This document shows, in pieces, positions 26,890 through 35,460 of a DNA stretch of 64,000 nt. The translations under genes and the position numbers were made by a program. Position 1 is the stretch's first letter; every line of letters starts with the position of its first letter. The stretch is from positions 47,192 to 111,191 of the forward strand of contig CAVUGE010000037.1 of NCBI GenBank assembly GCA_963740945.1, given 5' to 3'. The notes under the pieces are model-generated. The model saw only the letters and a program-made list of their open reading frames with translations. It did not search any database and was not told the origin of the DNA. Source of the stretch: CAVQBP01 sp963740945 (lineage in GTDB: Bacteria; Bacteroidota; Ignavibacteria; Ignavibacteriales; Ignavibacteriaceae).

Positions 26890-27027
26890 TAAGCCGCAAG
26901 CGACTTACTCAACTACCTGTAATTTCAATAAAATTTATATAGAAGTAATAAACCCGGATATGTCCGAAAGAGAGATATTGAAAGGGTTAAGTTTGATTTT
27001 TTTTCAAAAACCAGCTTAAGAGTAATT

Positions 27028-27100
27028 ATAAATTCATTAGTAATGAGAAGTTTTTGAATAATTGAAAATAATTTCTTGAGAACTATTAAGATTTAATTTA
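27028..27100. repeat. 73-bp repeat shared with 57609-57680
   Basis: ATAAATTCATTAGTAATGAG, then AAGTTTTTG and GAGAACTATTAAGATTTA, are shared with only a few changes by the stretch near 57.6 kb, outside the array. No gene is present in 26,890-27,276. Confidence 0.75.
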
Positions 27101-27120
27101 TGGCTAAGTGTTCATCATTT

Positions 27121-27277
27121 ATAACTGAAGTAGTTTTAATTAATTTTCTTGTCCCGCAAATTGCAAAATACAAAGACAAGAAAATTTAGTATTTTGCAAT
27201 TAGCGGTACTAAAACTTCGGTATTAGTAATAAATGCGGCATTGTTGTTATGGGCTGCGGCTTAAATGCAGGTCTAGG
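27121..27277 (+). other. attC-like right half with a long internal inverted repeat
   Basis: CCGCAAATTGCAAAATAC and GTATTTTGCAATTAGCGG pair at 17 of 18 positions across a short loop, flanked by CTGAAGT/ACTTCGG arms. The right end GGGCTGCGGCTTAAATGCAG, then GTCTAGG, matches the right halves of the other sites. A left L box was not identified. Confidence 0.55.
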
Positions 27278-27282
27278 TGTAT

Positions 27283-27564
27283 ATGTTTTTAAAAGATTTT
27301 ATAAAATTTTCATTGAAATTGATAGTATCAGTTTACTTTTGTGCTGTTTTTATATTTATTCTAATTAATGTTGGATCGAATAATGAGAATTATTTAATTG
27401 ATGCTTTTTCTCCCATTAAATTATTTGAAGAAATAATTTCTGGAAATTTTTTGTTTATTATGTTTACGATAATTGGTACTGTTTTCATTTTTCGATTTAA
27501 TTACTTAAGAAGAAAGAAAGTTGATTATGAAGATGGTGGTAGAGCATGGCCTTGGACAAAATAG
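27283..27564 (+). CDS. Small two-span membrane protein
   Basis: From ATG 27283 (MFLKDFIKFSLKLIVSVYFC) the 93-residue product has two hydrophobic helices (about 10-32 and 60-75) and a charged tail, RRKKVDYEDGGRAWPWTK. A GTG six bases upstream overlaps the attC core, so I prefer the ATG. It is followed after 66 bp, with no attC between, by another membrane protein, so the two probably share a cassette. No family is recognised. Confidence 0.6.
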   Translation: MFLKDFIKFSLKLIVSVYFCAVFIFILINVGSNNENYLIDAFSPIKLFEEIISGNFLFIMFTIIGTVFIFRFNYLRRKKVDYEDGGRAWPWTK

Positions 27565-27630
27565 TTTGGGTTATAACACTTTTATTTATAATCAGTTTAT
27601 TATTAAATTATAAAAAATAATAATTGAATC

Positions 27631-28617
27631 ATGCCCAAATCTTTTAAATTAACGTCTTTATTGGTTTTAATATTATCATTATTATTCATAACCTTTTTCT
27701 TTACAAGTAAGCAAAATCCAATTTTTATAAATATCAATCCTTTTGCAGATGATCCTTATGATGCTGTTGGTTCGTTTACAATCCAACTGTCCTTTTTTGC
27801 AGCACTCATATGTTTATTACGTGCTTTTCGTCCTTATAATAAAACTACAATACAAAACAATCAAAGACTATTACTTCTTAGAGGATTAATTATTTCCATC
27901 TTATCTATGCTGATTACACTTATTACAGATATGATTGCTATGATAAGATATCATTTAAATTGGATTCATTTTTATGATGGACAATTACTAGCCGCTATTG
28001 TTATCGGCATGACATTATTTACATTATCTGCAATATGGTTAATTATTCGTATTTCAGAAGAAAAAATAATAATATCATCAAATGGATTGAAAATAATAAT
28101 AATATTTTTTGTTTTTTATTCAATAATTTTTGCGATATATCCTTCAAATTGGAGACAAAGTATATATGGAGAAGTTTTTACTGTTGCTATAGGATTACTA
28201 CTTTCTTTTTTATTCTTACGAATTATAGTAAGTCCAATATTTCCCCTTAATCCGAATGTTCCATTTGAAGATCTACTAGATGATCTTTCTGCAATAATCT
28301 CATGGATTAAAAAACAGAATAAATTTTTTAAAATTACTTTTTCATTATTGGAGAAATTACTAAGTTTATTTATACTGCGAAGATTTTCCAAATGGTTAAA
28401 TCCACGTTTCCATAAATGGAATTTAGCAATTTTAATCTCATTATTATTTGCTATTTATTTGACTTTAAACCAGACAATCGGAGAAGGAATAAATACAAGT
28501 TCAAAGAATTTTTTACTAATAGTCATTATATTTTTATTTTTTGAAAGTAGTGCAGTATTATTAGGCTACAAATTATTTGCAGATTATCTTGGAATTTTTC
28601 GCAAAAATAATCAATAA
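27631..28617 (+). CDS. Multi-span membrane protein of unknown function
   Basis: A 328-residue, Ile/Leu/Phe-rich protein with about eight hydrophobic segments (MPKSFKLTSLLVLILSLLFI at the start). No catalytic motif stands out. A charged loop near 200-240 (NPNVPFEDLLDDLSAIISWI) separates two membrane halves. An attC site follows its stop. Confidence 0.65.
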   Translation: MPKSFKLTSLLVLILSLLFITFFFTSKQNPIFININPFADDPYDAVGSFTIQLSFFAALICLLRAFRPYNKTTIQNNQRLLLLRGLIISILSMLITLITDMIAMIRYHLNWIHFYDGQLLAAIVIGMTLFTLSAIWLIIRISEEKIIISSNGLKIIIIFFVFYSIIFAIYPSNWRQSIYGEVFTVAIGLLLSFLFLRIIVSPIFPLNPNVPFEDLLDDLSAIISWIKKQNKFFKITFSLLEKLLSLFILRRFSKWLNPRFHKWNLAILISLLFAIYLTLNQTIGEGINTSSKNFLLIVIIFLFFESSAVLLGYKLFADYLGIFRKNNQ

Positions 28618-28649
28618 AATTTACTACTTTTTTACGGTAAATAAGCAAT

Positions 28650-28876
28650 TTATAAAAGCAGTTCAACCCGACCTCCGAAACCCGGTCGGCTGAATTTCAG
28701 ATTTTTAAAAGTTGTGGCTTCGTTAGGCATTGTTGTTCAAAGTGATACTTTTAAATAATTAATCTTGCCTCCAGTGCGTACAAAAAAGAAAGTTACGCAC
28801 TTCCGGTTTAATCTTTGGCTTTGTAGTTTTAATCGGCATACTTATTTTGGGCGGCGGGTTAACTGCAGGCCTAGGC
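28650..28876 (+). other. attC-like site 4
   Basis: GCAGTTCAACCCG (28658-28670) pairs with CGGGTTAACTGC (28855-28866) over 12 bp with C28664 extrahelical. The right end is GCCTAGGC. A hairpin CCGACC/GGTCGG and an internal GTTAGGC (28732) lie inside, so two sites may be nested. Confidence 0.75.
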
Positions 28877-28916
28877 TACAAGGTAAAAGATATTAGACAA
28901 TATAGAAGAAGGATTT

Positions 28917-29231
28917 ATGAAATTATTATCTTTAACAACATTATTATTTGTCACAATATTATTTGGCTGTAAATCATCCATAGTTGATGACCCTTCCTTA
29001 TCTATAAGGTATTCAGTACCAGAAAAATCAATGGTAAAATTAACAATAGAAAATAGTTATAATACGACAATTTCAACTCCAGTTAATAAAGAGCAGAATG
29101 CTGGAGCTTATTCAATTAATTTTGACGCCTCCAACTTACCAGAGGGTGTTTACTTTTATACTGTTGAATTAAAAGGTGTAAACAGCACGTATTATTCAAA
29201 AACTACTAAGAATATATTGTTGATTAAGTAA
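28917..29231 (+). CDS. Lipoprotein with a type IX C-terminal-domain-like fold
   Basis: A 104-residue protein with a lipobox (LLFVTILFGC, Cys18). The rest, for example KLTIENSYNTTISTPVNKEQ then AGAYSINFDASNLPEGVYFY, closely resembles the C-terminal sorting domain of type IX secretion cargo in this phylum, here without any cargo. Its stop overlaps the start of the next gene by one base. The role is unknown; this is probably a two-gene cassette with the outer-membrane protein that follows. Confidence 0.65.
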   Translation: MKLLSLTTLLFVTILFGCKSSIVDDPSLSIRYSVPEKSMVKLTIENSYNTTISTPVNKEQNAGAYSINFDASNLPEGVYFYTVELKGVNSTYYSKTTKNILLIK

Positions 29232-29878
29232 TGGTAAAAATATTTTTATTCTCAATACTTTTTTTATTTAGTACTTCAATAATCCATTCACAAAATAGAA
29301 TAAGTCTAAATGTCGGCTATGGTTATTATTTGTGTAATTCTGAAAATTCAACAAAAATAATAGGAGATAATAAATATCAATCTTTTGTTTTGTATGATTT
29401 CAGTTTTCAAAGAGATAGTCTATTTGGTTTCAATCTATTGTTTGAATATAGTTACCAACAAATTACAAAGAAAAATATTATAGAATTTATAAGATATGAA
29501 CCTGGCCCATTTCCGGCACCGCCACCATATTGGGGTAATATGAAACTCATTAACCATAATTTTGATTTGGATTATACAGCTAAAATTAATAATTATCTTT
29601 CTTTTGGAATTGGTCCATCATTTATAATTGTAAATAGAATACTCGAAGTAGATACAGTACTTTATGACAAACTTGCATCTTCCGGGCTAGGGGTAAATGG
29701 TTTTGCAGAACTTTCCGTACCAATATCTGGGAATAAAAAATATTTTTTCTTTACCTCTAAGTTAAAATTTAGATATACTCATTCTATTTGGTTTGATAAG
29801 GGAATAAGAAATTTATATGATTATAAACAAGAATACTTTACAGTACAGATTTTAGCTGGTATTGGTTATGCATTCTAA
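29231..29878 (+). CDS. Predicted outer-membrane beta-barrel protein
   Basis: A 215-residue protein with a signal peptide (MVKIFLFSILFLFSTSIIHS) and alternating amphipathic strands ending in ILAGIGYAF, a typical C-terminal beta-signal with a final aromatic. It starts on the last base of the lipoprotein stop (TAATG). No more specific family is recognised. An attC site begins 13 bases after its stop. Confidence 0.7.
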   Translation: MVKIFLFSILFLFSTSIIHSQNRISLNVGYGYYLCNSENSTKIIGDNKYQSFVLYDFSFQRDSLFGFNLLFEYSYQQITKKNIIEFIRYEPGPFPAPPPYWGNMKLINHNFDLDYTAKINNYLSFGIGPSFIIVNRILEVDTVLYDKLASSGLGVNGFAELSVPISGNKKYFFFTSKLKFRYTHSIWFDKGIRNLYDYKQEYFTVQILAGIGYAF

Positions 29879-29891
29879 TAAAGCATTTGTA

Positions 29892-30117
29892 GCCTAACCA
29901 GCCAATCAAGCGGTCGCCGTATTCGAATTTGGCATTTTATAAATTATAAAGTTGGTCGTTCCGTTTCGGCCAACTTGTTTAAAGTAGTTCTATTAAATAA
30001 CATTGTTACAAACTGCGCTTACGATTAAAGTTAAGCACAGTTTGCTAAATCATTGGCAGTTGTTTTTTATGTGGCACCGTTGTTCCGGGTCGCCACTTAT
30101 TGGCAACGCCGTTAGGG
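29892..30117 (+). other. attC-like site 5
   Basis: R'' GCCTAAC (29892-29898) and R' GTTAGGG (30111-30117) pair at six positions. GCCAATCAAG (29901-29910) pairs with CTTATTGGC (30096-30104) with C29907 extrahelical. Inner arms AAGTTGG/CCAACTT and GCTTA/TAAGC give the long-site form. The right half is homologous to 40,040-40,204. Confidence 0.85.
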
Positions 30118-30185
30118 TTCTAAAAGTAATAAAAAAAATGCTAAAAGAATATCAAACATTTTGCGTCTTTTCATAAGTTTTTACG

Positions 30186-30241
30186 TCTCCTACTATGAAA
30201 AACACATAAATAGTGAAATTTATTTATAATAATGTAGGAGA
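30186..30241 (+). promoter_or_regulatory. Inverted repeat that masks the ribosome binding site of the DUF2703 gene
   Basis: TCTCCTAC (30186-30193) is the exact reverse complement of GTAGGAGA (30234-30241), and the second arm contains the Shine-Dalgarno GGAG six bases before the ATG at 30248. In RNA this would hide the RBS; in DNA it could be an operator. Either way it suggests regulation particular to this gene. Confidence 0.5.
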
Positions 30242-30247
30242 TCTAAA

Positions 30248-30877
30248 ATGGAAAATAGAATATCGGATTCATTAAGCCATCAGCAAATACCGTTAACAAG
30301 AGTTCATGTTGATTTTCTTTTTCTTGACTTGAATACATGTACTCGCTGCGTTGGTACGAATAAAAACCTTGAAATAGCAATTGATCAAGTTAGTGATTTG
30401 TTAACAATAACTGGAGTAGAATTAAATATTAATAAAGTGCTGATAGATTCCGAAAAAAAAGCCAAAGATTATAAGTTTGTTACATCACCCACTATCAGAG
30501 TAAATGGACATGATATTGCTTTGGAAACCAAAGAGAGCAAGTGTGATTCTTGTACTGACCTGTGTGGTTGTGAAGAAGGAACAAATTGTCGTGTCTGGAT
30601 TTATCGTGGAGTTGAATATACTGAAGCGCCCGTAGCCATGATTGTAGAAGCATTGCTATTTGAAATATACAGTAATGCTCAAGTACGCGCTAAAAGTTCA
30701 ATTAGATATGAAGAAATTCCGGTAAATTTGAAAAATTTCTTTGCCGAAAAATCAAAACACAAATCGAAGGAAGAAGAGTTATGTTGTGCTGCCGAAAAGA
30801 AGGAAACATGCTGTGAACCTTCTGAAAAGTCTACTTGCTGCAATGATTCTTCATCTAGTAGTTGTGGGTGTCAGTAG
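30248..30877 (+). CDS. DUF2703 protein with Cys-rich tail, probable metal(loid) handling
   Basis: A 209-residue protein. The N-terminal thioredoxin-like part carries DLNTCTRCVGTN and a mid-domain SKCDSCTDLCGCEEGTNCRV, the pattern of DUF2703 proteins often found with arsenic and other metal-resistance genes. The tail holds repeated Cys pairs (LCCAA, TCCEP, TCCND, SSSCGCQ) suited to soft-metal binding. It is followed after 127 bp by a SigZ-like sigma factor whose end is also Cys-rich. The two likely form one response unit; which metal is not readable. Confidence 0.75.
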   Translation: MENRISDSLSHQQIPLTRVHVDFLFLDLNTCTRCVGTNKNLEIAIDQVSDLLTITGVELNINKVLIDSEKKAKDYKFVTSPTIRVNGHDIALETKESKCDSCTDLCGCEEGTNCRVWIYRGVEYTEAPVAMIVEALLFEIYSNAQVRAKSSIRYEEIPVNLKNFFAEKSKHKSKEEELCCAAEKKETCCEPSEKSTCCNDSSSSSCGCQ

Positions 30878-31004
30878 GTTCACTAATTTTCAAGCCAGTA
30901 ATTAATATATATAAACCGACTTGTTTTGTTTTTATTAAATATTATTTCAGAGTAAAAAAAATCAATAAAATAAACCATAATACGTTGAACAAAAAACTAG
31001 CATC

Positions 31005-31556
31005 ATGAAAAACAAAGAATCCACAAAAATCTTTTGGGAAAAATATAGAGCAGCTATATATAATTTTGTCCACATGCGAGTAAGTAATGATGTTGTTGTA
31101 GAGGACATTGTTCAAGATGTTTTAATAAAAGTATATGAAAACCTCAAGACTTTGGACGACCAAAACAAAATCTTACCATGGATTTTTCAAATAACTAGAA
31201 ACTCAATTGTAGATTATTATCGTAAAAAGCGACCAACTGAAAGAATAGACGAAGAAATTCTAAAGTATGACGAAACCATTGAGGGAGATGCTGAAAAGGA
31301 ACTAGCTCAATGTATTTTACCAATGATTGATCAGCTTCCCTACAATTATCGAGAGGCTATCAAAATGTTTGAATTTGATGGCTTGTCACAGAAAGAAATT
31401 GCGCAAAGTCAAAACACATCTTTGTCAGGCGCAAAATCACGAATTCAGCGTGGAAGAAAATTATTAAAAAAAATGCTTATAGATTGTTGTAAAATAGCAC
31501 TCAATAATAAAAACAAAATTTTGGACTATGAATGTAATAACTGTAGAGTGATATAA
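31005..31556 (+). CDS. sigZ: RNA polymerase sigma-70 family factor, SigZ-like
   Basis: A 183-residue ECF-type factor. Region 2 (about 15-80) has VVEDIVQDVLIKVYENLKTL and LPWIFQITRNSIVDYYRKKR. Region 4 (about 110-160) has LPYNYREAIKMFEFDGLSQK, then EIAQSQNTSLSGAKSRIQRG. It extends past region 4 with five cysteines (DCCKIAL, YECNNC), like other SigZ proteins. No anti-sigma gene is adjacent; the extension could itself sense metal or redox state. It is paired with the upstream DUF2703 protein. Confidence 0.85.
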   Translation: MKNKESTKIFWEKYRAAIYNFVHMRVSNDVVVEDIVQDVLIKVYENLKTLDDQNKILPWIFQITRNSIVDYYRKKRPTERIDEEILKYDETIEGDAEKELAQCILPMIDQLPYNYREAIKMFEFDGLSQKEIAQSQNTSLSGAKSRIQRGRKLLKKMLIDCCKIALNNKNKILDYECNNCRVI

Positions 31557-31609
31557 CTTATAAAAGATTAATGACTTTGATTAAACACTTTTTTAATTTG
31601 CAGCCGGCA

Positions 31610-32332
31610 ATGAAATACAAAGGAATAACATATGATATAGGACAGAATATAAAACCAATATTCTAACCAGAGACGATTTGGACGAGATTATGATTAAGTC
31701 AGACATGGACGTAATTAAGAATAAACTTAATTGTAACTCTGTAAGGATTTATGGTAAAGAACCAAAAAACCTTATTCTTGCTGCTGAGATAGCTATTGAA
31801 AATGGCTTGAATGTATGGCTTTCCCCAAGATTAAATTAACGAGAATGCAGAAAACACATTAAGTTATTTAAAAAGTATTGCAATAGAATTTGAATTGTTA
31901 AGGGTAAAACATCCAGCCAATGAGTTAGTTTTCATTATTGGTGGAGAATTAACAATAGACATGAATTGTTTTATAGCAGGAGAATCCATTCATGCTAGAA
32001 TTGCAAATCTAGCAAAACCTCTTTTCTTTATTAAAAATGCGTTAGGATTTAAACCTAGATATCAAAAATCCTTTAACCAATTTTTAAGAGACGCTGTCTC
32101 TATAGTGAAAAAGGAATTTTCTGGTAAGGTTGCCTATGCAAGCGCGATGTGGGAAAAAGTTGATTGGTCAGATTTTGACTTTTATACACAAAGACAAACA
32201 TATAGTAGTAATCCCGATAATGATTACGATATGGCGAGTTTTAGTATTACAAAATCACTTGGCAATAATAATTGGAAACCCAAAGAATCGTTTTATAAAA
32301 TAGCAGATTATTATAATATACAATGTCTATAG
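31610..32332 (+). pseudogene. Decayed TIM-barrel protein of the abortive-infection-annotated family
   Basis: Pieces in three frames read MKYKGITYDIG, then EYKTNILTRDDLDEIM and NCNSVRIYGKEPKNLILAAE, then NENAENTLSYLKSIAIEFEL and LVFIIGGELTI, then VAYASAMWEKVDWSDFDF and finally DMASFSITKSL plus WKPKESFYKIADYY. Frameshifts lie near 31,645 and 31,838. Between WSDFDF and DMASFS about 100 residues expected in the family seem deleted. Homologues are annotated as abortive infection or glycosidase-like proteins. The copy is certainly dead. Confidence 0.65.
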
Positions 32333-32352
32333 TGGAATGTTACGGTCAGACT

Positions 32353-33024
32353 ATGGCAACCCTTAACGATATAACAATAGAGCAAAAAGCAAAGGACAGA
32401 AAAATAGAACTAACAACGCAAATTACAGAAACACAGTTTGATAATGGCTATTGGTATGCAGACGAAATAAAAGCATTTGCAAAGGAGATTGGTATCCCCA
32501 ACAGTTCTAAACTTAGAAAAGACGAACTCGAAAAGCTAATTAAAATTTTCCTTCGGACGGGTAAAGTAAAAAATTCTGATAGGAAAAATATTCAAAAATC
32601 GGGAATTAGAGACCTTGATAAAGGTCTTGACAACTCATTGCAAATTATCAACTATACAAGTAATAAACAGACACAAAACTTTATCGTAAGTGAAGCCTTA
32701 AAAATTGTACCTGCCTTAAAAGTGAAATCAGGAGTATGGTATCGACTAAATCGTTGGCGTGACGAACAAATGACTAAAGAAACAATAATCGTATACGGAG
32801 ATCTGATACAGCAATTCATAAAACTAAACCAAACAGAGAGTAGCTTTCAAAAAATCCCTGCTGCCAGATATATTAATTTCGTTTCAGATTATTTAACTAA
32901 TGAGAAAAATTCGACAAGAGAAGACGCTCTTAATGAGTGGGAAAAATTAAAGAAATTAGACATCATTAAAGATTATAAATCTTGGAAGAAACATATAAAC
33001 GAACAAAAAAGCAATCCAAACTAA
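32353..33024 (+). CDS. SAP-domain, DUF6434-like protein
   Basis: From ATG 32353 (MATLNDITIEQKAKDRKIEL) the 223-residue product has a SAP-like helix-extended-helix (ADEIKAFAKEIGIPNSSKLR, then KDELEKLIKIFLRTGK), usually a nucleic-acid-binding fold, followed by an alpha-helical C-terminal part. A frame-open ATG at 32323 overlaps the upstream pseudogene and is less likely. The function is unknown; a DNA-related role is inference. Confidence 0.6.
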   Translation: MATLNDITIEQKAKDRKIELTTQITETQFDNGYWYADEIKAFAKEIGIPNSSKLRKDELEKLIKIFLRTGKVKNSDRKNIQKSGIRDLDKGLDNSLQIINYTSNKQTQNFIVSEALKIVPALKVKSGVWYRLNRWRDEQMTKETIIVYGDLIQQFIKLNQTESSFQKIPAARYINFVSDYLTNEKNSTREDALNEWEKLKKLDIIKDYKSWKKHINEQKSNPN

Positions 33025-33032
33025 TTTTAACA

Positions 33033-33569
33033 ATGCATATATTCAAAACCGACAGACTAAAACTCAGAGAATTAACTGAAAATGATATTCAGTTACTGCA
33101 CGAAATACTGGGTGATTCTGAAACAATGCAATATTACCCTTCACCACTTGATTTAGATAAAACTACTAAATTTGTTGAAAGAAATATAAACAGTTACAAA
33201 GAAAATGGTTTTGGATTATGGGCAGTTGTTTTGAATGAAACAAATAAATTAATTGGAGATTGTGGAATTACAATCCAGGATATAGACGGAATAAACGTAC
33301 CTGAAATTGGTTATCATATAAATAAAAATTATTGGAGAAAAGGTTTTGCAACCGAAACCGCAAACGGCGTAATGAAATATGGCTTCGGAAATTTCGATTT
33401 CGGAAAATTATACATTCACACATATATTAAAAACATTCCTTCAAAAAGAGTAGCTGAAAAAATAGGAATGAAAGCAGAAAAAGAATACGATAAACACCTT
33501 CCTTCCCATAATTTAATTTGGAAACATGTTGTTTATTCAATCAACAAAGAATCATACATAAAGAAATAA
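33033..33569 (+). CDS. GNAT acetyltransferase (RimJ/RimL-like)
   Basis: From ATG 33033 (MHIFKTDRLKLRELTENDIQ) a 178-residue GNAT fold: motif A region GYHINKNYWRKGFATETANG (acetyl-CoA pyrophosphate loop), then LYIHTYIKNIPSKRVAEKIG, then MKAEKEYDK. An upstream in-frame ATG at 32982 lies inside the preceding gene. The substrate is unknown. GNAT genes are among the most common integron cassette cargo. Confidence 0.85.
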   Translation: MHIFKTDRLKLRELTENDIQLLHEILGDSETMQYYPSPLDLDKTTKFVERNINSYKENGFGLWAVVLNETNKLIGDCGITIQDIDGINVPEIGYHINKNYWRKGFATETANGVMKYGFGNFDFGKLYIHTYIKNIPSKRVAEKIGMKAEKEYDKHLPSHNLIWKHVVYSINKESYIKK

Positions 33570-33645
33570 TAAGAAAACCACACCGAAAAATTCAGATCCA
33601 AAGGAACGGCATATTTATATATACAAAAAGACGAAAGAAAATAGT

Positions 33646-34149
33646 ATGAATGAAATTAAAATTCTTGAAATTAAATCAACTCAAAATATTGAATACAAAG
33701 ATTTTTTAAAAGTTGGACTTATAAATGACGAAGAAAATTTTAGGATTACTCCAACTGATGACTTAAATTTTATGTTTCCAACAAAAGACAAAGAAGATAG
33801 TTTTACTTTAGGTGCATATATTGAAAATTCATTGGCAGGAGTTGTAAGTTTTAGCAGAGATGGAAATGATAGAGAAAAATTAAGGCACAAAGGAATTTTA
33901 TTCCGAATGTATGTATCAAAGGAATTCCGAGGAAAAGGAATTGCCAAACAACTTATTGGAGAACTAATTAACAGAGTTGTAAAGGTCACAGATATTGAGC
34001 AAATAAATTTAACCGTAATTTCAAATAACGAAAACGCTAAAAAGTTGTACGAGAAATTTGGATTTGAAACTTTTGGTTCAGAAAAGAATGCTATTAAATG
34101 GAAAGGAAAATATTTTACAGAAGACCAAATGGTATTAAAACTTAAATAA
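33646..34149 (+). CDS. GNAT acetyltransferase
   Basis: A 167-residue protein with the core ILFRMYVSKEFRGKGIAKQL, where RGKGIA is the acetyl-CoA loop, then INLTVISNNENAKKLYEKFG and FETFGSE, the usual C-terminal GNAT pattern. It is only distantly like the acetyltransferase just upstream. The substrate is unknown. The sequence after its stop (CCGCTAACAGC) resembles an attC left core. Confidence 0.85.
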   Translation: MNEIKILEIKSTQNIEYKDFLKVGLINDEENFRITPTDDLNFMFPTKDKEDSFTLGAYIENSLAGVVSFSRDGNDREKLRHKGILFRMYVSKEFRGKGIAKQLIGELINRVVKVTDIEQINLTVISNNENAKKLYEKFGFETFGSEKNAIKWKGKYFTEDQMVLKLK

Positions 34150-34246
34150 AACAACGAACCGCTAACAGCACCTACCCAAAAGTGACGGGTATATGCGAAA
34201 GGAGCGAATAGAAAAAAAATTGTTAATTATTAACAATAAGGAAAGC

Positions 34247-35425
34247 ATGAGAAAGGCTTTAGTATTCACCTGGAGAATTTTTAAACATACTTTTAAAATT
34301 TTATCCATTACTTTTATCCTGTTACTTGCAACACTATTGACTGAACATTATTTTTCGACTGATTTACCCACTCCTACCGGGTCTTTTTCTGTTGGGCGTA
34401 CTACATTAGATATAAAAAGCAAATTTCCGGGAGATACCCTTAGCCAAGAAGTATTTGCATGGATATGGTACCCTTCCTCGTCAAAAACAGGGTTGCGTGA
34501 AAAATATCTCCCCGATGAATGGTTGCTGGCATTTAACAAATCAATAATTTTTATTGCACATTTTATTGAGCGTGATTTCGAACGGGTTCGTCCGCATAGT
34601 TTTCATGAACCGAATGTGTCGCCTGCTTTTGCCCGCTATCCGATTGTACTTTTTCGTGGGGGCTTATCAACTCTTGCCCCGGAATATACGTCACTTTGTG
34701 AAAACTGGGCAAGTCATGGTTATATTGTTATAGGGTTGGATGCCCCATTTCTCAGCAGAGTATTTGTAGGTGCAGACAATCGTGTTGTTGAAAGGTCAAA
34801 TGAAAATAATCCTGATATTAGCGGCGCAACAATAGAAAACTTGAATGAAATGATGCCAAGAATGGCTGGCGAGTGGGCAAATAGTGCAATGATTACCTTG
34901 AATTATTTGGATAGCTTAAGCCAAATCAGTAATACAAATCAATGGAGTGGAAAGCTGGACTTAAATAAAGTAGCAATGATCGGACATTCTCTTGGCGGTG
35001 CAGCAGCTTTGCAATTCAGTATTCAAGACGCTCGTTGCAAGGCTGCCATTGACATTGATGGACTTGTTACACCGGCTGTTGCTGCTAGTGGACTGCAAAA
35101 GCCTGTACTATTTTTAATTGGAGAACATCCAAAAAGTGAACTCGCAGACCCTGTAAACAGGAAAATTAATGAAGATATTCAACTAGCCATTCAGCATACT
35201 CCTGCTACGTTAGTTTCCCGTATTGATCTCCTGAATGCTAATCATTATAACTTTAGCGACGGTGCTGTAACAAAAAATCATCTTTTAATGACGTTGTTAC
35301 GACTATTTGGTATTGTTAAAATGAATCCTGTAAAACAGTTGGAAACAACAGGTAAGATAACACTTCAATTTCTCGACCAAAAACTTGGCACAAATACGAC
35401 CCAAATTTTGGCTACAGTTCGCTAA
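34247..35425 (+). CDS. Alpha/beta hydrolase, PAF-acetylhydrolase-like, membrane-anchored
   Basis: I start at ATG 34247 (MRKALVFTWRIFKHTFKILS), preceded by AAGGAA, over the in-frame ATG at 34193. A hydrophobic anchor (residues 14-32) is followed by a hydrolase fold with the nucleophile elbow GHSLGG, VWYP-like AWIWYPSSS near the start, and a late His in NHYNF. Similar proteins cleave short acyl esters such as platelet-activating-factor analogues; the actual substrate is unknown. Confidence 0.75.
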   Translation: MRKALVFTWRIFKHTFKILSITFILLLATLLTEHYFSTDLPTPTGSFSVGRTTLDIKSKFPGDTLSQEVFAWIWYPSSSKTGLREKYLPDEWLLAFNKSIIFIAHFIERDFERVRPHSFHEPNVSPAFARYPIVLFRGGLSTLAPEYTSLCENWASHGYIVIGLDAPFLSRVFVGADNRVVERSNENNPDISGATIENLNEMMPRMAGEWANSAMITLNYLDSLSQISNTNQWSGKLDLNKVAMIGHSLGGAAALQFSIQDARCKAAIDIDGLVTPAVAASGLQKPVLFLIGEHPKSELADPVNRKINEDIQLAIQHTPATLVSRIDLLNANHYNFSDGAVTKNHLLMTLLRLFGIVKMNPVKQLETTGKITLQFLDQKLGTNTTQILATVR

Positions 35426-35460
35426 TAACCCGATAATAATAATTCACAAGGAAAAAATAC

